Part shown: piece by piece, positions 26,076 to 38,446 of the stretch
Numbering within the stretch: the first letter of the stretch is position 1
Layout of the letters: each line of letters begins with the position of its first letter
NCBI GenBank assembly: GCA_947095535.1
Contig: OX352772.1
Location: 275,414,336 to 275,478,335 of the forward strand
DNA length: 64,000 nt
Direction: 5' to 3'
Source of the DNA: Poecilobothrus nobilitatus
Lineage: Eukaryota; Arthropoda; Insecta; Diptera; Dolichopodidae
The notes under the pieces: model-generated
Seen by the model: only the letters and a program-made list of their open reading frames with translations
What the model was told of the DNA's origin: nothing
The model's database searches: none
Translations under genes and position numbers: made by a program

Positions 26076-27292
26076 AATATATCTATAATATAAAAACCTT
26101 GAACTTAAGTAACCTTTTAAGTGCATTTTTGGCATAATTCCCAAGAATTCTAGTTAGTAAACAATTCTTGGAAACAATAACATTTTTATTCATGTCTAAA
26201 TGATTTCCGCTATAATTATGAATTACAGTTATAAGTACACTTGTAAGGTCATTAACATATTTATAAATTCTAACTAAAACATTACAATTTATATAAGATT
26301 GTATATTAAGTATAATTAAAATAATACATAACTCAGCAATAATTCCAGCAATTTTTATATCATTATTAAACCATTATCGATATGACGAAATTAGTTCTAA
26401 GAATAAATATAATTATTAAGAATATGTATATTAATTGCTGACCTATGCAAAATTAACTGGTAAAATCTTAGTATAAATAGAAGATAAGAATCATTGTAAA
26501 ATCAGTTCCAGCCTGGCTATAGAAGCCCTAATTATAATAATAAGTTTTAAATTAATTAGTCGAATTCAAATAAAATAACTGTTTAAAAATAAAACAAGTG
26601 TTTTTTTTATATAAATCAAAAATCAGTTATAAAATTTTTATACTAATGCTATTCGGAACGCATCTTCTTTTTCTGCAGAAGTGTATTAATTCTGTTTTAT
26701 TATCTAATAAATTACTTCCCATCTGGGATGTGGATTCATTTATAGTTCTTACTCCTTCAGAGAATATTCTTTGAATCTCCTCTATTGAGAATTAATTTTA
26801 ATAATTTATAGATATACTTATAAACTTTTACAAGTCATTGAGTTAAAACTTATTTATTTTTTGAAATACACAATTCAGTTTAATAACGATCGTAGCACTA
26901 AAACTTTATCAGCAGCTCTTCTTTATTTTTATATATGACTTCAAATATTAAGAAAAAGACTTTTTTTTACAATAAAAATGAGTGTTCCTTTTGTCAGGTA
27001 TGTTTCTATGTAGTACTCATTTACTGTATTTGAAAATTAAATATGTACATACATTACATAGATCTGAAGTAAAAAATTAATGTGTTCTCTTTAACAATAG
27101 TTTAACTTTGAACTTAATTGTAATTATTAAAGAACTTAGTCTTAAAAACTGAAAATTTTATGGAAATATAATTGTATGATATATCTATATGCAATTAATT
27201 AATTTCAAGAGAAAAATATATAATTTACGTTGTAATATGATAAATAATATTCTGGATATTTACCCCAATTTTATTCTATTTTATGTAATATA
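26076..27292. other. intronic AT-rich DNA, nothing recognised
   Basis: AT-rich. The first part (26076-26560) may include the decayed 5' continuation of the adjacent retrotransposon, but no protein motif could be read. Confidence 0.45.
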
Positions 27293-27807
27293 CAGGATGT
27301 TTTGTTCTTGATGGTATTCCTTGGAATAGGTGATCGGACATATCGAGACGAGAACAAAATTATTGTATAAAGGGGAGGGGGGTCTATTTTCACTGCTTTA
27401 AAAGTTATGAGGCCTTAATTGTTTTTCAACCATATTTTAGTTTTATTTTGATAAAATTGGAGCCGAATAAGGCAGAATAAAAAGGTGCTGATTTTTGCTT
27501 TATTACTTGAAAAATTTTGCGAGTTTTAGAAAAATTATAGAATACTCAAAAAACTACTTCAGTAAAATATTGTGTGTTAACAATATTTGACTTTAAGGCC
27601 TAATAATTCCGGACTGGGGAACTTTAGAGTAATGTTTGATAATGTATTGGACTAGTTGTTCCAATTTTACCAAAAAATGAAGGTTTTATAACTTCTAAAG
27701 CAGTGAAAATAGATATTCTCCTTTCCCATAGAATTTTTTCTTCTCGATGATATTCATATGCCCGATCATTCTTTTCAAGAAAGATCATCGAAAGTCAAAC
27801 ACCGCTG
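27293..27807. mobile_element. 515-bp Tc1/mariner-type MITE with long inverted repeats
   Basis: The element is flanked by TA on both sides (27291-27292 and 27808-27809). The left end reads CAGGATGTTTTGTTCTTGAT, and the reverse complement of the right end reads CAGCGGTGTTTGACTTTCGA. Similarity of the arms continues inward for about 120 bases, including GGTGATCGGACATAT against AATGATCGGGCATAT, and TCTATTTTCACTGCTTTA in both. The centre is AT-rich and non-coding. The CAG-start and TA duplication fit the Tc1/mariner superfamily; the source transposase is not in the window. Confidence 0.85.
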
Positions 27808-29636
27808 TATAATTGTGTATTATCTATTTCTTCTTAGTATATTGTAGTTGAATGAAAATTGTGTGTCTTAACATCTTATCATCAAAAATTAATAAAAATA
27901 ATAATTAAATATTTTTTTTAAAACACATTTTAATTAAATTTAACAATTGATCGGCTAATAATTTACACATATAAAATAATTTTATAAATTTAAATTTTAA
28001 CATTCAATAATAATGAACTTTCAATGATATCTTTTAAAACTAAAATTTAATATTACAATTTTTTTATTTCTTTTTTTTTTTATTGTTGAGATTCATTTTT
28101 GATGTGATTAATTTCTTAAAATAATAATAATAAAAAAATAAAATCAACAATATAAATATAAAAACTCAACAATATTGTTACATTGTCTCTCGGTTAATTT
28201 CTTTAAAAAAAAAATTTAATGTTCGAAAATAAAAACAATTCAACAATTCTGAAAGCTGGAAATTGAATTTATTTTTACTTTTTCTTTTTTTTTTGGTTTT
28301 TAATCATTTTGTTTCGTAAACCACAACAAACTGAAATAATATACTATTTATTTACTTATATAGATAACATAATATGTATGAACTGAACAGACATATACCT
28401 ATATAGTTAGTTGCATGTCAACGTAAAATTCGAATGTATTTGGCATTGGTTTGGTTTTAAATCGGAAAAAAAAACAGAAATAATAGGTAGTAATGGTTAA
28501 GTACTTGTAGAGTACGATAACCTTTCTCTTCCTTAAAAAAAAAAAAAAACAGCAACACAATAACAAAAAAAATAATAAAATACCAATATGTATTAACATT
28601 TTTCAATATTATATACCCTAATGTTTACACAACCAAATGAATAAAAATAATAGTAATTATAATTCAAGAATGATTTTGTTCCGCGATTCTTGAACTTAAG
28701 GTTAAAACATAAATCACCGTAAAAAAAATAGTAGATATATTATATATATTCAAGTTTCACATAATAATATGATATTCATATGTTTTTATATTATTATATT
28801 ATTATGTACATAAGTACATACATATATATAAATGCTTATTTTAAATTTTATTATAATTCAAAAAAAAAAAAACAAAGAAAATAATTCCTCGATTCATAAC
28901 TTCTAAATTGTTTGTATGATAGGCTCATTAAATGTTATTAACAGAAAACTCTTCATGAATTTTAAATTGTTTGATTTGAGTGTTTGTTACACAACTGTAA
29001 TATATAGATAGTTGCTGATATTATTATATACATTAGTGTGAACTTATTATTTTGTTTTTAAAAAAAAATTCTTTAGTAAAGCGTTACTTCTTTAAGATGT
29101 TTTTAAGAAATTTATATATATATATATATATATATAATTATTCTATTAAAGTAATATCGCAGTTTTAAAACGAAACCTATGCGAGGTTCTCGTTATACAT
29201 AACAATTAATTAAAAAAAAATACAAAACTCGGTTTATTTTAAAATATTGTACTTAACATAAAGGAATTACTGATAATAAAAGTTTAGGTTTATGAACATT
29301 TCACTTGGCTGCTATATGTATAATATTGTTCTATAATATATTAGATATAGAAGTGATATTTTATGTTTTTATGCAATCTATAATTTTATTTTCTTTTTTA
29401 TCATCTAACAAAAGACAGATAGTATCAAATATACTACTTAATAATTAAATTAATAAAAATATATTAAAACTTTATAATATTTATCTATATAGAATAGGTG
29501 GTCCATGTCACATAGAATTTTTGTATTAGTGCTAAGGATAAAAACCGCAATCAAATTTTTTTAATGAGACTTTTTTTAACTGAGACTATTAAATAAAGTG
29601 AATCAAAAGTCTCATTAAAATCAAAATGAAATAAAT
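27808..29636. other. intronic AT-rich DNA, nothing recognised
   Basis: AT-rich, with A-runs at 28543-28556 and 28861-28873 and a (TA)n patch near 29117-29137. No element or gene was recognised. Confidence 0.5.
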
Positions 29637-30779
29637 GGTCTTTCAAATTGAGTTTTCAAAAGTAAATAATCAAAAGCCATAGAATTTGAATTGAAACTGG
29701 AAAAGCTTTTATTTATTTTTGAAGTACAATGTTTGCCATTTATACTCTGAAAATGATATGTCTCATGTGACTACCTCTTGTGTCTCTACAGTACCTGATT
29801 CTTTTATCAAAATTTTCGATCACATTATGACATAGTTGCGGCTCTATCTCACCAATAACTCGAATTTCTGCTTTTAATGCTTCAACGTTTCGAGGATTAT
29901 CCTTGTAGACCTGTCCTTTCACATAACCCCCGAGAAAGAAGTCTAACGGTGTCCAATCGCAGAATCTTCAAGGCAAATTCACTTCACCGAATCTGGAAAT
30001 AACACGATAGCTCCATCTTGTTGAAATCACATGTCCTCAGTATAAATATTTAACGGTTCTGGCTCTTGCATCATTTTCGAAAAAGTACGGATCAATCACA
30101 CCACCAAACCACAATGCACACCACAATGCAAATAAACCAAACTTTCTTTGTGGATGCGTTGGCTTCTCTTGGATCACGCGAGGGTTTTCCTCTCCCCAAA
30201 TACGGCAGTTTTATTTAATAACGTAGCCACCGATCTCGAAATGTGCTTCGTCCAAAAGATGATTTTTTTTGAAAAATAGTCGTTTTGTTCCAGTATCCAA
30301 TTAGTAAAGTCCCGACGCATGGAATGATCTTGTGGCAGCAATTCTTGTGTCAATTGAACTTTTTAGAACTTCAACACTAAATTTATGTGTCGGGAAATCG
30401 CCATGGTGGGGTCAGCTGTAACACTATCACTCACAGCACCAATATTTTCTTGAGAACGACCAGCATGAGCATACTGATGTCTTTGTCGATCTTGTACTGC
30501 GCCAGTTTTTTGAAATTTCCGCACAATATTACCAATTTGTTGCTCAGTTGGACGATTATGTGGACCATAAACATCGCGTAATTTGCGAAATACATTTCTT
30601 ACAGAACGACCATTTTCATAAAATAATTCAACAATTTCAACACGTTGTTGTAATGTATACGACTCCATTTTTATAAATGGCAAACCTTCAACTGTCAAAA
30701 TGACATATAATATGATGGCGTTCATTGTTTGTAGTGTGTTACACAGGCGCCTACTTTTGAAAACTTAATTTGAAAGACC
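29637..30779 (-). pseudogene. mariner-like transposon with decayed transposase, both ends present
   Basis: Matching 28-bp ends lie at 29637-29664 (GGTCTTTCAAATTGAGTTTT...) and 30752-30779 (reverse complement GGTCTTTCAAATTAAGTTTT...), differing at one base. The minus strand encodes a transposase in pieces. The N-terminal part (start Met near 30668) is a paired-type helix-turn-helix region with LQQRVEIVELFYENGRSVRN and NRPTEQQIGNIVRKFQ. A first catalytic motif DEAHFEIGGYV lies near 30255, then PYFFEND. Near 30030 is FQQDGA, preceded by a stop where Trp is expected. Near 29950 is CDWTPLDFFLGGYVKG, and the tail at 29922-29740 includes NPRNVEALKAEIRVIGEIEP. All three catalytic Asp positions are visible, but stops and frameshifts inactivate it. 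It belongs to the same broad group as 53787-54404. Confidence 0.9.
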
Positions 30780-30810
30780 CTGCACTTCCGCAATACTATT
30801 CATCGTATAT

Positions 30811-31022
30811 TCGGCTATCTCCCACAAACTTCCCAAGACCTAACAAGCATATCTTCGAATTAGAAACCTGAAATTTTGTACGAAGGTTGTAAAAGCATTT
30901 ATTTTTTTACCTTATATTAAATACCTAACTAAAATTACTTATGAATTTTTAATTTAATTTGAATTTTTTAGGTGTAGGATATAAATAAGTCGGTTGCATC
31001 GACTTACTGTTACATTTACTTG
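30811..31022 (+). mobile_element. 3' fragment of the TATACCC repeat family (copy of 45168-45378)
   Basis: This stretch is about 90 % identical to the right end of the element at 44465-45378. It shares CTTCCCAAGACCTAACAAGC, GAAATTTTGTACGAAGGTTG, AAAGCATTTATTTTTTTA and GGTGTAGGATATAAATAAGT, and then a hairpin AAGTCG...CGACTT. It starts 31 bases to the right of the mariner copy at 29637-30779; the intervening TTCGGCTATCTCCC is a degraded part of the same family. Similarity between the two copies ends at ACATTTACTTGTT. Confidence 0.8.
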
Positions 31023-31025
31023 TTT

Positions 31026-33130
31026 TAATTAGTTGTTAACTTATCTTTTTATTGAGAAGTTTATTGGGAAGTATTGTTTAGTTTATTGTTTTTAAAAAAT
31101 AATTTATGATTTGGAACTAATTTATCTTTTACATTTCAAAATCAAATTAAATCAAATATAAATTTATAACAAAAATATTTAATCTGACATATTTAGACAC
31201 ATAAGATCAAAAACTTATTGATTTTTTGATTTAAACTATTTTTTTTAATTTTCTTTTTTTTAAATAACTAAAGTATGAAATTCTATCATTTTTATTTTAA
31301 AATTTATGTTAATAATATTTTGCATATTTTTATGTTTATTTTATTTTTTATAATTCAGATAAATAAAATTTATTCAGTATATTTTTTTCTTAAAAATATA
31401 AACAAAATAAAATAATAAATTTTAATATAATTTATAATATTTATATGTTTATGTATAAATTCTTATTTAGATAAACATTTATCAATTTAATAACATAGTT
31501 TATTTGTTAGTTTTTTTTTATTTTAAAAAATGGTAGTAAATAAATATTAAATATATAAATTCATATATAAATTAAATATATACATATAACGAAAAAAAAA
31601 ATTAATAGTATTAAAACGTAATACCTAATTGTTCTCCCTGATTATTAAAAATTAAAAAGAAATTGTAAACAAAAACAGGAAAACCAAATTTTTTTTTCTT
31701 TATTTGTTATTTCAATTTATTGATGTTATTTGAATAAGGAATTTTAGAAATAAACTCGTATAGAAATTCTGCAAAAATTAAAATTTTATTTGAATTAAAA
31801 TATTTATTAAATTCTTATACTGACAAAACTACTGCGTACTATAATTATAAATTATCATAACCATAACACATTCTAGATTCATTCTGAATATTTAAAAAAT
31901 TGAATACATATATGTATTTAAATAATTAATAATTAATATAATATTTTGAAAAAAAAAAGAATATTTACTATAAATGATCATATGGTACACATAGCCTATG
32001 TATATATTGCTAAAGTAATTATCAAAGATTTTCTAGAATTCGTAGTTTAGCGAATAAAAATATTATGCAAAATAAAAAGAACCCTCTCTTGGTTGATAAG
32101 AGATAACTTTCGATTTCGAAGCATTAAGAAGTGCTATATTAAACTTACCTTAGCAGTGCTTCTTCCTCATTCCTTAATTATTCACTTATATTCACTATTA
32201 ATTAAAAAATTTTACATTTTATATCAATCACTTTCTACCGAGGTTATGGTAGTCATCAGTTGCACCTTTTGAAAAGATAATAACAATTAAAAGATCTACT
32301 GTCTTTACCTTTACCTGAAAATTTTGCTGACAGTCATGGGTAGAATTCATTGATAAAAATTGTAAATTAAATTGATTGAAATAGAACAAATTAACAATTA
32401 ACATTTATTTTTGTTTATAAAGTAACAATTTTGCTAAAAGTCAATTTGAACCTTAATTCTAACTTGAGACATTTAAATAAATCATTATTTTAATTTAATA
32501 CACCAGTAATAGTATATATATGTACCTACTAATATAATATCATTTATATATCTTATCTAATATATTATTTTAAAATACCTTCTAATTAATTTTATTATAT
32601 ACGCTATATAATCTTAAATATAATCTAATTTTTTAATATACATAATATTATGTATATCAGTGGAGGGGAATCAAAGCAATTGCATTTATATTTTGGTATT
32701 CAAATAAAAGCATTTATTAAATCCTTTAAAGTTTATCTTGTTAACTCAAATTTATTTTAGAATTTTAGATAAAATTCTCTTTAGTGAAATTGCCTCAAAA
32801 TTATGTATGTATTATATAAATTTATTTAGGCAGAGATAAATAATTGAATTCCTTCTATTTTTAAAGGGTATTATTTTTAGTACATAACCTTTTTAGTATT
32901 AAATTTTAATATGCACATACGTGCATACGTGACGTGCACATATTGTTCTAAGCACCCGAACAAATACACATATATATATTATATATACTGTTTGGTATAT
33001 AAATTATTATTCCAATCGCAATACATCTATTATATAAAAGCCGTAAACGCAACAATAGCATTTTTCATAGCAAAAACTAATACTGCATATAACAGAACAA
33101 AAGAATAAAAAAAAAATTGAAAATTTATAG
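31026..33130. other. intronic AT-rich DNA, nothing recognised
   Basis: AT-rich and featureless apart from a small patch with CATACGTGCATACGTGACGTG near 32921. Confidence 0.5.
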
Positions 33131-33250
33131 GGTTAGGTACGTAATCCCGCAAATCAAAATCCCAAATTCTAAATCCCGAAAAAGAAATTCCGAAAATCAA
33201 AATCCCGAAAATTAAAATCCCAAAATTACGAAATTCCGAAAATTCAAAAT
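33131..33250. repeat. degenerate short repeats of AAATCCCGAAAAT type
   Basis: Seven or so imperfect direct repeats of 14-18 bases with the core AATCCCGAAAAT or AATTCCGAAAAT, starting GTAATCCCGCAAATC. The start resembles GTAATCCTGCTTTACC at the end of the inverted-repeat element at 41567, so this may be a solo end of a related element. No inverted partner was found on the other side of the neighbouring retrotransposon remnant. Confidence 0.65.
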
Positions 33251-33369
33251 CTCACATAATATATGGATATAAATATTATTAATACTTACAATATGCGCAC
33301 ACACTTATATATATATAAGTATATATATATAATCTGTGATATTAACTATATGATATTTTTAGGGCTTTA

Positions 33370-34031
33370 GCTTTTCAAAACATAAATTAATCGTCAGTGA
33401 TAAAACCAAACCAATATTTTTCAGTCTTAGTCAGCTAGTGTGTCCCGATATTGATTTAGTGTTTCATGCCGCTGATTATAATAAATTTATTTTAAATAAG
33501 AGTTGAATTCGTAACTTGAATTGTAATTCTGCGTGCTTTGTATTGAGATAGTCGATCATTTTACGTATTTAGGAGTTATTATAGATAGAAAAATGAATTG
33601 GCTAACTCATACGAGCGTTTTAAAGAATTATTTTCATTGCACATTGCGTATCTTTTTCAGATTTTCCAAGATACATTGAGAACGTTTTACTATGGAATTT
33701 TTCATTCAAAATTACAATATGGGATTACATGTTGGGGTGGTACGTATCGCAATAAAATTCAACCATTTTTATTAGAGGTGGTTATCTAAGTAGTAGATTA
33801 CCTGCTATATATAGTTTACGTTCCAATTTGGGATACTTTATCAATGCTCGTTCATTTCGCACCACAAATTATCATAACTTTTATGATATATTATCTGCTC
33901 GTTTATTTAACAAGCTACCTGTGGCAATAAGAATTATTAGAAATTTAAATGCTTTTCTGAAAAATAGTAAATTATGGCTACTAGGTTTTGAGCATATTTA
34001 TATCGAAGTTCTGTTATATAATTTAGCTTAA
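33370..34031 (+). pseudogene. non-LTR retrotransposon reverse transcriptase 3' end
   Basis: The plus strand gives the thumb and C-terminal part of a Jockey/R1-like reverse transcriptase across several frames. In order: KHKLIVSDKTKPIFF (near 33377), VDHFTYLGVIIDRKMNWLTH (33550-33610), then YGIFHSKLQYGITCWGGTYR (near 33690-33750), and a final segment at 33828-34031 with SFRTTNYHNFYDILSARLFN and KLPVAIRIIRN. At least two frameshifts and stops separate them, so it is dead. The fingers, palm and endonuclease are absent (5' truncation, usual for such elements). It is related to the minus-strand copy at 1489-2630. Confidence 0.88.
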
Positions 34032-37008
34032 TATAACTATCACATCTTTTCTATTTGTTATTATATATAAAAAAAAAACTTTTTGTTTTCCTTCTAAAAC
34101 TATCAATGAATTTTGAATTTTAAATCATATCAATGAATTTTGAAATTACATATCTTTTGTTGCATTAAATTGTGCATCTCCCAAAAAATTTTCTAAAAAA
34201 TAATAAAAAGTATATAATGTTAAAACGTTTTATTAAAATGTACATATTTTCATTTTGCTTTTGTGTGGCATTAAATCTGTTTTGTTCTTAGAAAGTATAT
34301 AATGCCACTATCTTCTTCTCATATTATTTTTCTTTTTTTAATTAAGTAGTTAGTTTATAGTTTAATAATAATTTATAATTTTCTTTTTTAAACTTTATAT
34401 TATATTTTTATTTTGAATTGTAAATTACATGTAATTGAAAATTTAATAATAAAAATTAATATAATAATAAAAAAAAAAAATACCAATTTCATTCAAAAAA
34501 AATTAAATTTTCACATTTCCATATGAAAAATTATTAATTTTCAAAACCGCCGCATACAAAAGTATTCAATTTTATCATTTCACTTAAAAAATAGTGAATT
34601 TTATACGAATTTAGACATTTTAGACAAAAAAAGATTATTTTTGATGGAACGGAACCAGCCTAGTGTATGCTGCGCCGGGTTTATCTTATAGTAATAGATA
34701 TTAATATATTTATTAAATTTATAAAACATTTATCTTATTTATTGTTTCTTTTTTTTTTTTTTCAAATTCTATTTTGAAAAATAAGATTTTTATGTTTTAA
34801 TAATTTGCCATAAAATCATAATAACCCTGGTGAAAAAAATTGGGAAAAACATACTATCTATAAAAAGAAAAAGAACAAAAAAAATACCTATACTAATTTG
34901 AAGCGGGAAAAAAATTGCGCGATTTCTACTTTAGACTAATATATAAATTCAATGTCATTTTACGCACACACGCGCCATTACATTTTCATACTATATACTA
35001 GCTTTAACAAAATTAAATCATATCAATAACATATTGTCATAATTTTTTATTTTTATTTCCAATATTCGCCTTTTTTATTTCAATTTTAGTGTGTGTGTAC
35101 GTTTGTATGCGTATAGCTATATCTATAAAAATTAACGGTACGATGTTGCGAAGACTAAAAAGCGGTATGTACCCATACGTTAAATTCAAATATAAGATTA
35201 AGTATCATTTCATTATAGAGAAAAGAAATAGAAATAGAAAAAAAAATTTTGCTCATTATTGAAAAATTTATTAAATGTCCTTGATGGTAAAAACAAAAAA
35301 AAATAAATAAATAAAAACGCGCTTGCTTTCAAATTGCGTAAATTTTTTTTTTTTTACTATTCTATAGATGTACAAACATCTTTAATTTTTTTTGTTTTGA
35401 TTTTCAATTGTACAGTTATAATTTTCTTATTATCATTCAATAATCAATATCATATTATAGATAAAAGTATGTGTATATGTTTAAGTATTGTTTCAGGAAA
35501 TCTTATATTAAATATACATATGTATGTACATAATATGTACTTGATGGTTGATTATTTTGGTTTGTTGTTTTATTGTTTAAAAGATATTTATTTTAATTTC
35601 TAGAGGTCGCATTAGTTTTTTATTGTATAAATTCGTGTTTTTTTAATAAGTCACTGCCATAAGTAACAAACAGCAACATTTATAATAACAGTTACAAAAT
35701 AATCAATAAAAAACTGATAATAATTATTTACTGATTTACAAGATTTTTGTGTGTGTGTAGTGGAAAAAATTAATTAAATTGCAAAAAACATTGAATAAAT
35801 TCAAAAATCAAAATTCAAGACAAAACAAAAAAATCAATTTTTTTTAAATGTTTCTATAAATTAAAATTAATTAGCTACAAATGTACGATAATGATTGTTG
35901 TAAGAGCTATTTTATTCAACAAAAGCTATTATACAAATTCAAGTTCTATACATATATAAAAAAACCTAAATATCGCAACAAAATAAACTAATGGTTTAAG
36001 ATTATCTCTACTCTTTTGTAGGTTCCTTTGTTAATTCCTGAATAATTAATAATGAACAAGAATAATGCTAATATTAAAAACATTTGTATATTAATCAATA
36101 TACTTAATCTTAATTAGTTCTTTTATTTTTTTTTTCTTTTTAGAATTGATAATTTGCGAATGCAATTTAATAAAATTTAATTAACTTAATTTGAATATAA
36201 TTTTTTAATTACATACTTTACATATTTAATATTGAATTTTATATTGAATACTTGTTCAAAATTCAGTATGTATCAACATACATTTATGTAAATATTATAT
36301 GTATTCATTTATTTTTCAATAACTAATTTAACTAATTGCTTTTCTTCTTCTTTACAACTTTATGTATTTTACCATTATGTAATAAAAATTTAAATTTACG
36401 TTAATTCCAAATAAAAATTGTCGGCACTTTAAATTAAAAAAAAAAAACATATTTCCTTAAAAAAATAAAATTATTTTTATCTACTCACTAGTGCTATTGA
36501 GAGTAGAATGTATCATACATATTATTATATAGTTTTCAGTAACATACGAACAAAAAAAAACAGAAAAATTAAAAACATCCTAATAAGTAATAACATTAAA
36601 AAAAAGAAAGAAAAAAAAACTGAATATTCTAATTTGTTACTACTCTTCAGGCTAAATAACCAAATTCCATAAATTTAGAGTCTTATTCTGTTTTTTTTTT
36701 TTTTTATAAGTCATAAACTCACAACATTAATAGAAGTATACAGTATCTATAGTTTCGTATAGTCATATAAAAAAAATTAAATACATTATAATACTTCTGC
36801 TTCTGCTCTTTAAATTATTTTCTTATTTTTTGTTTTTATTTTTTAAATTAAAAATGAATGTCTGAAAATAAAACCGAATCCACATGATGTGGTATAAAAT
36901 TATAAATAACAAAAAAAAAATAAAAAATCAACTAACCATCAAAAACAGAATCATTCAAATCAACCAACCTATCATAATATTTGTACATTTTATAGTATAT
37001 ACTATATA
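34032..37008. other. intronic AT-rich DNA; one unexplained GC patch
   Basis: Mostly featureless AT-rich sequence. The patch at about 34640-34690 (GGAACGGAACCAGCCTAG, then GCTGCGCCGGGTTT) stands out by GC content and may be an element end, but no partner was found. A GT-rich patch lies near 35091-35110. Confidence 0.45.
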
Positions 37009-37663
37009 CAGAGTGTCTGGAAATCAAAGGTCACGAAGATCGGATATGATAAAAAAGTTCATAACAAACAAAAAAAATTTCTAGGGGGGGGGGGGGGTAT
37101 ATTTCTAACGGTTTCCGAGATAACGGCCTTCAAAGTAATTTCGTTAACTTTTTAAAGAAATAACAACATAAGTGTTGTATAATCATAAGTGTCCGTAGCT
37201 AGCTGAAGGTATGGGATTTCACACTAATATGTCAATTTTTATTTATCTTTCATAGTTGACGAGTTACAAGGTTTTAAATACGAAAAATATTGGTATTTTG
37301 CACTGTTTTTATAAAATAAACGTAATTTTTTCATAAAAAACCGTTATTAATGTACCAATTTTATTTAATTTAAGTGTCCGTAGCTAGCTGAAGGTATGGG
37401 TTTTCACACTAATATGTTAATTTTTATTTATCTTTCATAGTTAAAGAGTTATAAGGTTTTAAATACGAAAAATATTGGTATTTTACACTGTTTTTATAAA
37501 ATAAATGTAATTTATTCATAAAAAGCCGTTATTAATGTATCAATTTTATTTCGTTTTCAATTCCATTCAACCCCTTCCCCTCCTCCTTCAGGACAAGTTT
37601 TTGTTTGTTATGAACTTCTCTATCACCTCCGATCACCGTGACCTTTGAGTTGCGGACACCCTG
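37009..37663. mobile_element. 655-bp Tc1/mariner-type MITE with internal 185-bp duplication
   Basis: The element is flanked by TA (37007-37008 and 37664-37665). The left end reads CAGAGTGTCTGGAAATCAAA and the reverse complement of the right end reads CAGGGTGTCCGCAACTCAAA. The arms pair for about 65 bases, through GGTCACG, GATCGGA and AAGTTCATAACAAACAAAAA. The interior holds two adjacent 185-base units (37187-37371 and 37372-37556) that start AAGTGTCCGTAGCTAGCTGA. A 14-base G run sits at 37084-37097, just inside the left arm. It is non-coding; open frames across it are fortuitous. Confidence 0.9.
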
Positions 37664-38248
37664 TATAATCATAATAATATGTACTTGACTACTATTATAA
37701 TAGTATCTGTATATATATGCATGTACATTTATCAAAAAAAAAATATATACATATACTTCTTTATATAATATATAAGTTGTTACTATTTTATTATAGACTG
37801 ATATTACTGTAGATAATATTTATGTCAACCAGTACTATACGTTATAACCCCAAAAGAATAGAATCATTGTAAACACTTCATAATATATGCTTATTTATAT
37901 GTATATTTAAATAAAAAAAAATTTATATATATATATATAACCAAAAGTTGTATATTTAGAAAGTCAAATACTTATACATACAAAATAAATTTTATAAATA
38001 CATATAATATGTATACATATAAACTTATTGTATGACTTAACTTTTCAGGGACATTGAACTAAAATGGTATGGATTGTGGATGAAGATGATTTTGTTATGA
38101 TATTGAAGCTCAAAAAAAAGAAAAGAAAAAAGTAAAACAACTTAAAGAATGGCAAATTTTGAATTTCAATTTGAATTTTTATATTATTAAGTTCATTTTA
38201 AATAAAAAGAAATCATACAATTTATATTATTCCGGTCTTCTTTTTAGC
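37664..38248. other. intronic AT-rich DNA, nothing recognised
   Basis: AT-rich with short TATA and TATATG runs. No element was seen. Confidence 0.5.
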
Positions 38249-38446
38249 ACATTTTCAAAAAATTTTGAAGCAATGTGCTTATTAGTTTCACTCTGTCCTT
38301 CCGTCCGTCCGTTTAAAATAAAGCAATGAAATTTTAACTATACGAAAAAAGCGCTATATTTAAATTGTTACATATAACACAGGTTCTATAAGACATATTT
38401 GCAATCTGAAAACGCCAAACAATAGCTGGTTTTATAAACTTTTATT
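38249..38446 (-). mobile_element. fragment of the GGAAATGTGCT-type repeat family
   Basis: In minus orientation this matches the right end of 12314-13035. It starts AGCACATTTTC, can form the terminal hairpin with GCAATGTGCT, and continues with TTATTAGTTTCACT, the CCGTCCGTCCG block, AAAAAAGCGCTAT and CTGAAAACG. The part beyond about 38446 no longer aligns. Confidence 0.7.

Noticed and set aside
32911..33108. 65-codon plus-strand frame with several Cys and Thr
   Set aside because: It spans TACGTG and TATATA simple repeats with no supporting signal.
37009..37663. A long terminal repeat retrotransposon suggested by the 185-bp direct repeats
   Set aside because: The repeats are adjacent and internal, and the outer ends are inverted with TA duplications, which fits a mariner-type MITE.
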